Assembly: GCF_000003605.2 (NCBI RefSeq)
Contig: NW_003154753.1
Span: 5,915-19,766 of the forward strand
Length of the DNA: 13,852 nt
Direction: 5' to 3'
Source: Saccoglossus kowalevskii
Taxonomy: Eukaryota > Hemichordata > Enteropneusta > Harrimaniidae
Shown: one piece after another, positions 1 through 7,860 of the stretch
Position numbering within the stretch: the first letter of the stretch is position 1
Layout: each line of letters starts with the position of its first letter
Notes under the pieces: generated by a model
What the model was told of the DNA's origin: nothing
Database searches by the model: none
What the model saw: only the letters and a program-made list of their open reading frames with translations
Translations under genes and position numbers: made by a program

Positions 1-53
1 TATATGATCATGGAAAACTCCACAAAAATCTACCCAGTTGTAAGGTAGTCTAG

Positions 54-139
54 GACGTTGATAGTTCGCCTGTAGAGGGCATACCTTCAGTCACCTACTT
101 AGGGGTAAGCATTGATCTATCAATGACATGGAAAACTCA
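54..139 (+). mobile_element. LINE reverse transcriptase, C-terminal fragment (left part, before SINE)
   Basis: One frame reads DSSPVEGIPSVTYLGVSIDL followed by SMTWKTHIEKV. The YLGVxID...W..HIxKV pattern is a hallmark of the region just after the palm of non-LTR (LINE) reverse transcriptases, so this is retrotransposon ORF2 on the plus strand. A stop codon lies in frame at 51-53, and the fragment starts near the window edge, so the rest of the RT is either outside the window or decayed. Reading resumes in the same frame at 620 beyond the inserted SINE. Family assignment (CR1/L2-like versus other clades) is not possible from this piece. Confidence 0.85.
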
Positions 140-152
140 CATTGAAAAAGTT
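140..152. repeat. SINE target-site duplication, left copy
   Basis: The 13-mer cattgaaaaagtt is repeated exactly at 607-619. It lies within LINE coding sequence (HIEKV). The last two T bases merge with the SINE poly(T), so the exact boundary is uncertain by a base or two. Confidence 0.85.
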
Positions 153-532
153 TTTTTTTTTTTTTTTTAAATGTTTTTGTGCCAGGCGACAGTTCCGGAC
201 ATTCAATGTCACTGTTGTCTCTCATGACTTTTTTCTATTTTGCAAGTGCTAGTGCTGACACATAGTGCATTTTGCCACAGAAGTCATTTCCTGTTTGGAA
301 CTACATGACAGGGCCGTGTGGCTATCTCTCTATCAAATGGCAATTTTAATGCGCTATCCTGGCGTCAACCAGGCTCGGTCGAACACAAGCACCTGTGGAC
401 CTCAACCAAGGTTCCCCAAAAGTCGCGTTCGTTAGTGAATGAATCTCGGCCATTGGAATTGGCCTTCTCATTGAGTCTGTGGCACACTCACCCAGGGTAG
501 GGGTCGACCCTTTTGATGTTCAGCCTAAGATA

Positions 533-542
533 GGATTTGAAC
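533..542 (-). promoter_or_regulatory. RNA polymerase III B box of the SINE
   Basis: The minus strand reads GTTCAAATCC, matching the B-box consensus GTTCRANYCC, roughly 33 bases downstream of the A box. Confidence 0.8.
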
Positions 543-575
543 TTGAATCTACCGATCATGAGTCTGATGCGACAA

Positions 576-586
576 CCATTATGCTA
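576..586 (-). promoter_or_regulatory. RNA polymerase III A box of the SINE
   Basis: The minus strand reads TAGCATAATGG, a good match to the tRNA A-box consensus TRGCNNAGYNGG, about 20 bases from the element's 5' end. Confidence 0.75.
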
Positions 587-606
587 CCAGTGACTGGCTG
601 TGCTAC

Positions 607-619
607 CATTGAAAAAGTT
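607..619. repeat. SINE target-site duplication, right copy
   Basis: Exact copy of the 13-mer at 140-152. LINE coding sequence resumes directly after it with KKIISPKVGIISRIRHYVPK. Confidence 0.85.
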
Positions 620-1337
620 AAGAAAATTATCAGCCCCAAAGTAGGCATAATTTCTCGCATTCGCCACTATGTCCCTAAATCAATACTAATCTTCTATATA
701 ACACACTAATTCTGACACACGCCACTATGTCCCTAAATCAATACTAATCCTTCTATATAACACACTAATTCTGACACACGCCACTATGTCCCTAAATCAA
801 TACTAATCTTTCTATATAACACACTAATTCTGACACACGCCACTATGTCCCTAAATCAATACTAATCCTTCTATATAACACACTAATTCTGACACATTTA
901 ACCTACTGCATTGAAATTGGGGGGAATACATATCCTACATTGCTGGAACCAATACTTCGTTTACAAAAAAAAGTAGCTAGACTAATCACATTTTCAGACT
1001 TTTTTGCACCTTCTGCATATATCTTTCATCAACTCGGCATTCTAGATATTTATAAACTTTGCAAACTTCACACTTGTCTATTTATATTTTACCTTAAACA
1101 CAATCGCTTTGCCAATAATCTGAGTTACTACCTTGATGATCTATCCAACGAAGTCAATATTCCAAAGCAATCTTGCAACTCTAAAAGTTAACCTGACTAT
1201 TTCTCAGCATAATCTAAAATTTGCATCTGAACTCACTCCCAGCCTCCCTTAAAATATCCCATAATAGAAAACACTTCAAAAACACATTAAAGCATTACCT
1301 ACTTGTCGCATACGACTTGTTTATCACTTCCGTGTGA
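620..1337 (+). mobile_element. LINE reverse transcriptase C-terminus (right part, decayed)
   Basis: Reading continues from HIEKV into KKIISPKVGIISRIRHYVPK, then a stretch equivalent to LLYNTLILTHLTYCIEIxGNTY, then LLEPILRLQKKVARLIT. Near the end are LNSLPASLK and a FKNTLKHYLL-type motif, with a stop at 1335-1337. This order is typical of the C-terminal region of CR1/L2-type LINE ORF2 proteins. Damage is plain: the usual IWGN reads IGGN (TGG to GGG near 919), there are in-frame stops around 1189-1230, the W of WNSLP is lost, and a 59-bp tandem expansion at 662-896 breaks the frame because 59 is not a multiple of three. The copy is dead. Confidence 0.85.
662..896 (+). repeat. Four-copy 59-bp tandem repeat inside LINE coding sequence
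   Basis: Four nearly identical units lie at 662-719 (58 bp), 720-778, 779-837 and 838-896 (59 bp each). They differ only in a short C/T run (aatcttct, aatccttct, aatctttct, aatccttct). Each unit encodes HYVPKSILILLYNTLILTH of the reverse transcriptase in a single frame. The last unit runs straight into the downstream RT coding sequence, so the array grew by tandem duplication after LINE insertion. Confidence 0.95.
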
Positions 1338-1341
1338 CTGA

Positions 1342-1354
1342 GAATGTTCTAGAA
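1342..1354. promoter_or_regulatory. Heat-shock element 1 (GAAnnTTCnnGAA)
   Basis: GAATGTTCTAGAA is a perfect set of three alternating inverted nGAAn units, the recognition pattern of trimeric heat-shock factor. It lies about 160 bases upstream of the TATA box. Confidence 0.6.
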
Positions 1355-1433
1355 CCGTACTGTGTCTGGGTGGAATTTTTAGAAACTGGTTGAATAGGTA
1401 ATAGAACACTGTAGGAGGCAATAGAAGGTAATG

Positions 1434-1446
1434 GAACATTCTAGAA
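1434..1446. promoter_or_regulatory. Heat-shock element 2 (GAAnnTTCnnGAA)
   Basis: GAACATTCTAGAA is a second perfect three-unit site, 92 bases after the first, in the same orientation and with the same TTCTAGAA half. It lies about 65 bases upstream of the TATA box. Confidence 0.6.
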
Positions 1447-1511
1447 ATTTGTAGTAAGTTCCAGACTCATTATGTATGCTGATGTAATGGTCTATTTATA
1501 GACAGTGTGGA

Positions 1512-1520
1512 TATATATAG
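1512..1520 (+). promoter_or_regulatory. TATA box
   Basis: TATATATAG is followed by a G-rich triplet and, about 32 bases from its first T, by TCAGAT, an initiator-like start site. Simple AT repeats also occur elsewhere in the window, so support comes from the combination with the upstream heat-shock elements. Confidence 0.45.
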
Positions 1521-1720
1521 GGGAGTTGTTCAGCACTGAGATCAGATCGGAGATCTCGTTGAATTGTACTGGAGTTTAAGTATCTAGTCATTGGAGTAGT
1601 GGAGTTTTACCGTGTTATTGTACTTGATGTTTGCAGAGTATAATAATACCAGTACCAGTTGAAACCTCATCTGTTGGCTCCGTGTTTGTATTTTATCATT
1701 GCCGCCAGGGAAGTCTTCTG

Positions 1721-2137
1721 TTACTGTTGCCATTTTGCTATTTGAACCATCACACCTGTACTATACCAATTACGGTAATATTACGTTGTGTGTGACACTA
1801 CTACAGAATTAAACCTTTTACCTCATCAATATGTTTTTTACACATCAGATTTGTTATTTTCTATTATTTCCTCCTTCTATAAGTTGTATATTACTATTCT
1901 TGGATGGCCTACCTACCTAACTACATTTTAATTGAATTGTTCTAATCATTATTTAATCATTTAACCAGTTTTATTACCATAATATCATACAATAAGTTGG
2001 TTCTTGGACTAGATTAGTTCAGACGAAATATTTTCCTTGGACCAAACCAGAAAATTTCAAACATCCTTTCTTTTTCTTCATTCTCACATTGTTTGTTTTC
2101 TGTTGTTGTATATTTTCTGGTGAAATTAAATCAAATC
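1721..2137. other. AT-rich stretch with no recognised gene
   Basis: Neither strand gives a recognisable protein. The block is T-rich with scattered short poly-T tracts and may include internal remains of the LTR-like element or the decayed 5' part of the following repeat element. Confidence 0.5.
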
Positions 2138-2889
2138 TAATCAAAATGTGATGTTTAGTACTTGAGATATCAGTGAAAAAAAAAACGAAAATTGACTAAT
2201 TATGCAAATTAGGTAATTAATACACACATATTTTTATCAAAAACTTATCACATCTGCGCATTAGTTCAGAGCATCTATGAACCAAGTTTCATCAAAATCC
2301 AATTATTGGTTGTTTAGATATCAGTGGAAAAGTCATGGAACAGCTAAAAATTGGCTAATTATCATGCAAATTAGGTAATTAATATGCATAGATTTTAATC
2401 TAAAACTTATCACATCTGCGCATTAGTTCAGAGCATCTATGAACCAAGTTTCATCAAAATCCAATTATTGGTTGTTTAGATATCAGTGGAAAAGTCATGG
2501 AACAGCTAAAAATTGGCTAATTATCATGCAAATTAGGTAATTAATATGCATAGATTTTAATCTAAAACTTATCACATCTGTGCATTAGTGCAGAGCATCT
2601 GTGCAACGAGTTTCATCAAAATCCAATGATTGATTCTTTAGATATCAGTGGAACAGTCATGGAACAGATAAAAATGAGCTAATTATCATGCAAATTAGGT
2701 AATTAATATGCACGGATTTTTACCAAAAAACTAATCAAATCTGCGCATTGGCCCAGAGCATCTATGCACCAAGTTTCATCAAAAACCGATGTATGGTTCT
2801 TGAGATAGCAGTGGAACAGTCGGACACACATACACACACACTAACTGCAAAGACTCCCATTGTGTGCTTTGCACATGGGAGTCAAAAAT
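2138..2889 (+). repeat. 162-bp tandem-core repeat element with CA microsatellite and 3' hairpin
   Basis: Core units start at 2243, 2405, 2567 and 2730, giving a period of 162-163 bp, with a partial first unit from about 2138. The units at 2243-2404 and 2405-2566 look base-for-base identical; the third and fourth have diverged. The last unit runs into an ACACAC-type microsatellite (2824-2841) and then a stem-loop at 2852-2883. Tandem core, then microsatellite, then terminal hairpin is the architecture of non-autonomous DINE/pearl/Helentron-like elements. No matching 5' terminus was found, so the left end may be truncated. Class assignment is inference. Confidence 0.7.
2852..2883 (+). repeat. 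3' terminal hairpin of the 162-bp repeat element
   Basis: The arms GACTCCCA (2852-2859) and TGGGAGTC (2876-2883) are perfectly complementary. A second stem of GTGC with GCAC closes a TTT loop, with a few unpaired bases between. It marks the likely 3' end of the element. Confidence 0.75.
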
Positions 2890-3531
2890 GTAAATATATA
2901 TATATTCCTTTATTTCATTGTTGAGTTATACAGTTTGTTACGTACTTCAATTTATCTAAATTGGAAAACGGTTATGGGGATTATTATTAATTTCAATAAA
3001 CAATATTCAACTATCCTTTGAAACACTAATAAGATCATAATAGTAATGTTTATTGCTTTTTGAAACTAGAGCCATTATCAGAGCATGGGTCTTATTTTGG
3101 AACTCCTGCCAGGATGGTATTCCCAGAATAGTGCAAGTTGTTAAAGAAACATAAAATTTTAATTCTCAACAAGGAGGAAAGCACCAGTTACTGCGACAAA
3201 GCCCTACTCCTCACGAAACCCACCAGATACGAAACCCATTTACCGCGAAAGCCACTCATGGCAAAGCTACTAGTTCAATACAAAAAAAAATATTCCTTTG
3301 GCCTGCTATGAAATGTATGTAAAGTTCAAGTTTATTTTATTGTGAAAACATGTTTGCAGATAAATGCTGAAAACAACCAAAACAACTACTGAAAAAGTTT
3401 TTAAAAGCCATGAAACATTGCAAAATATTGTGTTTTGACAGAAATGTTGCTTTTTGACAACAAACGATTCACCGTGTATACCATGTAATGCTTCTGTAAT
3501 CACTTATTTATACTTCGACTTTTAACTTCAG
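2890..3531. other. Non-coding stretch with a short TA repeat and cryptic 16-bp motif
   Basis: A short (TA)n tract lies at about 2893-2904. At 3194-3268 a loosely periodic motif (CGAAACCC, CGAAACCC, CGAAAGCC and relatives) recurs every 15-19 bases. No recognisable protein is encoded. Confidence 0.45.
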
Positions 3532-3710
3532 CCAGTTCAAAAAGTTAATTATTTAAATGTGGTCAAAACATTTGTTGATAAATTTAGAAGAATTCTAGAA
3601 AAACTTGATAATTTGCCTTCAGAAACATTACAGTCTCCCAAGAAAGTAGCAGACTACTAGCTGTGAGTGGGTCTCTAATGTAATCTTCCACAGATCACAT
3701 TTTTAATAAA
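3532..3710 (+). CDS. Possible 3' terminal exon of an unidentified gene (weak)
   Basis: A pyrimidine-rich tract ending in AG at 3530-3531 could be a splice acceptor. From 3532 one frame stays open for 42 codons, starting PVQKVNYLNVVKTFVDKFRR, continuing ILEKLDNLPSETLQSPKKVA and ending at TAG 3658-3660. An AATAAA poly(A) signal follows at 3705-3710, with a T/G-rich tract after it at 3713-3727. Together these look like a last exon on the plus strand, opposite to the APBA exon. The peptide matches no family I recognise. A 42-codon open frame can arise by chance in AT-rich DNA, and no convincing upstream exon with a good donor was found; 3069-3152 is a poor candidate. Confidence 0.25.
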
Positions 3711-4009
3711 GCATTTTCTGTTTGTCCCCATTCAGAACTTTATGTGAACACAGAACATAGGATAATCCTCTGACAAACATTACTGTCTTACTGTATACAC
3801 TGACTGTTTACTATATAAACAACCTAATCCCAAGTGTCTCTGATACAAGAATTAAACATACGCAAAACTATTGAAACCTTGCCCGCAAGGGAATAATAGT
3901 TGATACAACTGGTTAAGTTGAGATCAGGAATTGGCCAAATTCTTGAAAAAGTGAAATTTGTAACATAATTTTCATTTCTTACTACCAAATATCACTCTAA
4001 GATATACAT
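3711..4009. other. Non-coding stretch
   Basis: No protein or RNA signature was found on either strand. It separates the possible terminal exon from the 3' end of the USP relic. Confidence 0.4.
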
Positions 4010-4041
4010 TTGGGAGAGGGGTGTTGATTTTGTGATGTAAC

Positions 4042-4143
4042 CTCATTGCATTCTGCTCCTTCTCTAATTGTTCTATATTTTTCCTCTTTAATCTCATTGC
4101 ATTTTTCTCCCTTTCCAATTGTTCTATATTTTCCCTACATAAT
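4042..4143 (-). repeat. 51-bp tandem repeat encoding a 17-residue coiled, charged repeat
   Basis: Two units on the minus strand read RLCRENIEQLEREKNAM and RLKRKNIEQLEKEQNAM, spaced exactly 51 bp. The period is a whole number of codons and substitutions are mostly conservative, so the repeat grew as coding sequence. It appears to be the C-terminal tail of the USP relic. Confidence 0.75.
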
Positions 4144-4600
4144 CTCCTTGAATATCTTTTCCTTTTTCAGTTATGAGATATTTTTTTTCTTGACTCTGAT
4201 TGACGATAACATTGGTTTTTACGTTTCTGTTTCATAAATTGTTTTGTATATTCCCTTTACGATCAATAACATCAGCTTTCACATGCCTTTTTTTTATTTC
4301 TTCAAGCCTAATTTGCCTGTGTAATTCTTTACCCAACATATCATATTGAAGAGATGAACTAACATCAGCCTTATTTTGAACCTGATATTTCACATGAGTA
4401 GATGAATCTTTCCAACTAAGTATGTGACATGGTTCTTGACTGTAATTGGTGGGTTCATAAAAATTACTATTTATTTCTATCAACTGATAAAATAACATGT
4501 AAGTCTGTTCTTTTAAAACATTTTCGATATCAATAAGTGTTACGCTATCATCATTGAATTTATACCAGTTATTATCAGATGCTTTAAAACAGGCATAGTA

Positions 4601-4603
4601 ATA
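4601..4603 (-). other. Catalytic-His position of the USP relic reads Tyr
   Basis: The motif GHYYA reads LYYYA. The His codon CAT or CAC is TAT here, and the preceding Gly codon is TTA. WYKFND and the LFYQ end lie downstream in the same frame. Confidence 0.8.
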
Positions 4604-5317
4604 TAATGGATTAGACTGCTGTACTATAACACCATATAACTCTTATGAAGTATTACCACAGTAACTGTTGCTTACATATTCAGACATGTTTAAATTTATT
4701 GAATAACTGGCAGCTGTCTCTATTTTATTCCTCAAATTTGAAAAACATTTCAACTGTATAACAAGGTATGGTGGTAATACTTGATTGGTCACATTTTTTA
4801 CAATGTCATGAACTTTGTTGCATTGACTACACAAATATTCATGTATTGTTTCTTCACTAAAATAATCATTAAGGCAATTTGAAATAGAAACTGGTTCATT
4901 ATTACTAGAATATGTGATAGGAAGTTGTAAAACAGTGAATGGTTCAAGTCTAACATTCTGATATGCACAGTGTTTTGATTTATATGTGTTATTATAGATA
5001 CCCATAAATATACTTTGTAAAGTATGTACTGGCATATTATTACTGTTTACGTTATTGTTCTTGTATATGAAATATAATCACAAGAAACTCATGGGCATAA
5101 TTTTCTACAAGAGGATTAAATAATTCTGTACTTTTAATGCATTTCTGTAACCACTATTAAAATTACAAATACATCTGGATTATAGATATGATTCCCATTC
5201 ACATAACAAACAAGATGGTGTTTTATTTTTTTTGCATTGATGGGTTTTTGATTTGGTAAGAATGTAGCTTGCAAATGCTGAAGTATGTATTAATACTTGT
5301 ACAATAACATTTTGATA

Positions 5318-5320
5318 CCA
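5318..5320 (-). other. Catalytic-Cys position of the USP relic reads Trp
   Basis: The codon is TGG where USPs have TGC or TGT. The preceding two codons are CTT GCA (Leu-Ala) in place of the usual Asn-Thr. Flanking GLQKLG and YxNxxxQxL fix the alignment. Confidence 0.85.
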
Positions 5321-5785
5321 TGCAAGGCCAAGTTTTTGTAAACCAGCACCAAGGAGTTCATTTATAACATCTATCCAATCAGTACTCACAATATTCTTTT
5401 GATACAGGTGAAACTGATTTAGTAATTGCATTACATTTGAAGATATTTCACTTTGATTTGTTAGTCTGTTAAGTTTGTTCATTAATTGATCCATAAAATT
5501 ATCAACCTCATGGGTAACAACATCTAATTCTACATGATTACGTGACTGAGGAAATACTTCACTATTTACTTCAAGGTTTTGTTGTTTACTGTACTGTTGA
5601 GGCTGTGACTCGCATGCTCTTTTTTCCTGCATGTATTTACAATTTTGTTTGCGTTTTAGTCTAATATTCTTTTTCTTAGGTCGAGGCATTCTAAATAATG
5701 ATAATATTGGAATGATACTTATATAATTGTGCAAAGTTAACTCAATAGTCTGGATATTAGCAAATACTACTACAATATATGCCAA

Positions 5786-6570
5786 CTTATCTATGTTACT
5801 TAATAGGTTATAACTGATTGTACAGTAATAACTTTAGAAAACTTATTGCACTGAAGAATACTGAATATGCTTTATAGCAACTTGTAGTATAATTATTTTA
5901 TGTGAACTCTAGGATATAACTTATTGTACATGTATAGTAGCAACTTTACAAAACTTATTGCACATAGTAACTCACTGAACAATGAGGACTAGTACTGAGT
6001 ACAACTGCTTACAGTAGAATATCATCTTATAATGTTTAACCACAGTGGTCTTGAATATTAACCTTGACCAGATCTAATTATCATACAATTACTTCTCACA
6101 AAGATCAAATGTTAACTAATGTATAATAGAAGGCATTTTCTAATAATGAATTCGAGATGGCCCTCATTATAATAAGATGGAAAAACATACTCAAGTCACA
6201 CAATGGAAATGAAATGACACACATAGTTGTACAAAATTAACCCAATGCGGCTATTTGAGAAGATTACTGCTCACAGTATAAACTGACAAATTTGTTTGAA
6301 AATAAATTTTGAACAGATCTAATTACCATACAGTGACTTCACACAAAGGTCAAATATTAACTTGAGTAAAAACAAAGGTATTTTTCTATAATGAACTTAA
6401 GATGGCACTGGTTCCAAGGATTTCAAAACATCTATTACACCATAGATTTTCTCATTAAATCCTGTTACAGATTAGGAAGGATTGAATTTCAAAACATTAA
6501 TATTACTGTTCTTTAACTCAGCAAAGCTTTCACAACAATTACGTTTTAACTGAAAAAATAATTACTACAT
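5786..6570. repeat. Diffuse degenerate repeats upstream of the USP relic
   Basis: A motif AACTTTAxAAAACTTATTGC occurs at about 5829 and again at about 5941. A block of about 105 bp starting GATCTAATTA at 6071 recurs at 6316 (offset 245), including the CTAATAATGAA/CTATAATGAAC and AGATGGC ends. Identity is visibly below that of the 162-bp and 157-bp arrays, so these are older. No coding sequence was recognised. Confidence 0.6.
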
Positions 6571-6571
6571 A

Positions 6572-6840
6572 TCTCATTAATTATGCATGTAAAGTGCACC
6601 AATATTGAACTTGGTTATCCTTACACCTTTGTTTATAACATATATAACTTTGAAATCGATCGGGTAAAAATTACTTGAGTTATCGCACCCACAAGAGATA
6701 ACCAATCAGTAGCCATCTCTCATTAATTATGCAAGCAAAATGCACAAACATCGAACTTAACCATCGTTGCATGTTTGTTTATAACATATATAAATTTGAA
6801 ACCGATCGTGTAAGAATTACTTTAGTTATCGCACCCACAA
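6572..6840 (+). repeat. Two-unit 146-bp tandem repeat
   Basis: The units begin TCTCATTAATTATGCA at 6572 and TCTCATTAATTATGCA at 6718, and both end in TTATCGCACCCACAA. They share the order TTTGTTTATAACATATATAA and then a CGATCG-containing stretch. Several mismatches show an older duplication. The (T)AATTATGCA core resembles the 162-bp family, but the remainder does not. Confidence 0.8.
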
Positions 6841-7860
6841 ATCATGCCAACAACAACAACAATGACGACAACGCCAAACTCTTCCCCTTACTATACCTTC
6901 CCCTTCGTTTACACTACACTACAGGCAAGGCAATAAAACTATTATCATGGTGAAACAAAATAGCCGATGTTCGAGAAAACAATTTGCTGTGCCAAAATGT
7001 GACAAGAAGACCACACCCTGATACATTATTCCAGTAGCTAACTATGAAGTAACCGTTTTATCATTATCAAAACTATACTCAATACTGCCAGCTATACACA
7101 AGGCAACCAGTCTGTCAAATGAAGAAACAAAATGACATGCGTCATTAAGTCAACCATGAGTGATGTCATAAATGCTAAATTTAAACTAAGTTTGAAATGG
7201 TTGATGAAAATGACATTGGATGGACTGACACCATAGTCTCAACACTGTGTCATGAGTTATTTCTGTTTAATAAAACACTATTTTTAGAACAATACAGATG
7301 GAGACACACACAAGCGCACTTAAATAGGTCGAAACAATTAACCTGTATAAACCTACCGTAATACACAGGTCTAGTATTTTCCACAATCAAAGTAGGTAGT
7401 CTAATTTGTATAAAACTGCATGTTATTTGCTTATAATATTCTATCATTATCAATGTTCTTTTTCTAATTATGAATTATGTTTAGATATAACAGTCTTTTG
7501 AAATACAAGCAAATGAATATTTAAACAATAATGCACTCCCTGGTGCATGACTACGCCTTGCACATTATGTCACGCAAAGTGTGCTTTCGTTCATTATGAG
7601 CCACTGGGGTGTACATTATTGTTATTATTTGGTTGCATTGGCAATGCCAGTGAATTTTCACACGTGAAAACTAAGATAATTTGGAAGAAAGGATCGAAAA
7701 CATTCAACAGAATCGGGTCTACATTATATGGGCCTTGCAATCAGTATACTATATATAACGTCAATGCGTTCACACAACGATTCCCATTCACACACACAAG
7801 CACAATACAGTGCGCAGCCACCCGGGCAGCGGTCATTTCAACATAACATGTATACAAACA
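6841..7860. other. Non-coding stretch with short simple repeats
   Basis: A (CAA)n-type microsatellite lies at about 6845-6862. A 6-bp inverted repeat ATGCAC...GTGCAT lies at about 7531-7548, and the near-palindrome AATGACATGCGTCATT at about 7130. Open frames here show no recognisable domains. Part of 7540-7860 is less AT-rich than its surroundings but remains unassigned. Confidence 0.4.

Larger units (their letters stand above)
153..606 (-). mobile_element. tRNA-derived SINE inserted into the LINE
   Basis: The element is about 450 bp and lies on the minus strand. Its poly(A) tail appears as a T run at 153-168 on the plus strand. Its 5' end, read on the minus strand, has a tRNA-like promoter: an A box (TAGCATAATGG) at 586-576 and a B box (GTTCAAATCC) at 542-533, with tRNA-like spacing. 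A 13-bp direct repeat flanks it at 140-152 and 607-619, and removing the insert restores the LINE reading frame exactly. SINEs of this type are transcribed by RNA polymerase III and mobilised by a partner LINE. The body after the tRNA head is unrecognised. The partner LINE cannot be named; the host LINE here need not be it. Confidence 0.88.
1338..1720 (+). promoter_or_regulatory. Candidate LTR or promoter with heat-shock elements and TATA box
   Basis: Just beyond the LINE stop lies a block unlike the surrounding AT-rich DNA. It holds two perfect heat-shock-type sites, a TATA box at 1512-1520, and a TCAGAT initiator-like site with its A at about 1544, roughly 32 bases downstream of the TATA start. 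A possible LTR would start with TGTGAC near 1333 and end in TTTATCA near 1700, followed by TTGCCGCCAGGG, which could be a primer-binding site. No second LTR or gag/pol sequence was found, so a solo LTR, a truncated element or an unrelated promoter all remain open. The end points are estimates. Confidence 0.4.
4010..5689 (-). pseudogene. Decayed ubiquitin-specific protease (USP) gene with altered active site
   Basis: From ATG at 5689 the minus strand encodes a basic N-terminus (MPRPKKKNIRLKRKQNCKYM), a Gln/Asn-rich linker, and then a USP (peptidase C19) fold. The Cys-box region GLQKLGLAWYQNVIVQVLIH corresponds to GLxNxGNTCYxNxxLQxL, with Trp (codon 5320-5318) in place of catalytic Cys and Leu in place of the oxyanion Asn. 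SCLLCEWESYL follows; AHEFL (5096-5082) lies in another frame; then IFMG, EPFTVLQLPI and EYLCSQC of the zinc-binding fingers, where the first CxxC reads SxxC. The His box reads LYGVIVQQSNPLYYYACFK: Tyr (4603-4601) replaces His, while WYKFND is kept. In-frame stops lie at 5182-5180 and 4645-4643, and two compensating frameshifts flank AHEFL. Beyond 4235, in a shifted frame, a Lys/Arg/Glu-rich tail carries a 17-residue repeat. No introns are evident. Confidence 0.85.

Noticed and set aside
533-586. tRNA gene
   Set aside because: A and B boxes are present, but the sequence is the head of a SINE with target duplication and poly(A) tail; a tRNA cloverleaf with paired acceptor stem is not evident.
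662-896. CRISPR-like array
   Set aside because: The units are contiguous with no spacers and encode part of a reverse transcriptase.
2243-2729. CRISPR array or satellite DNA
   Set aside because: Four 162-bp head-to-tail units without unique spacers, ending in a microsatellite and hairpin, fit a tandem-core element rather than either.
3069-3152. Possible exon reading AIIRAWVLFWNSCQDGIPRI
   Set aside because: It has an acceptor-like AG but no good donor and no recognised family; too weak to join to 3532-3660.
4046-4237. Plus-strand open frame with hydrophobic, Ser/Phe-rich peptide
   Set aside because: It is the antisense of the charged 17-residue repeat of the USP relic; the hydrophobicity comes from the T-rich complement.
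7547-7846. 99-codon plus-strand open frame
   Set aside because: No domain, Cys/His arrangement or signal peptide that I recognise, and no splice or poly(A) context; probably chance in a slightly less AT-rich block.
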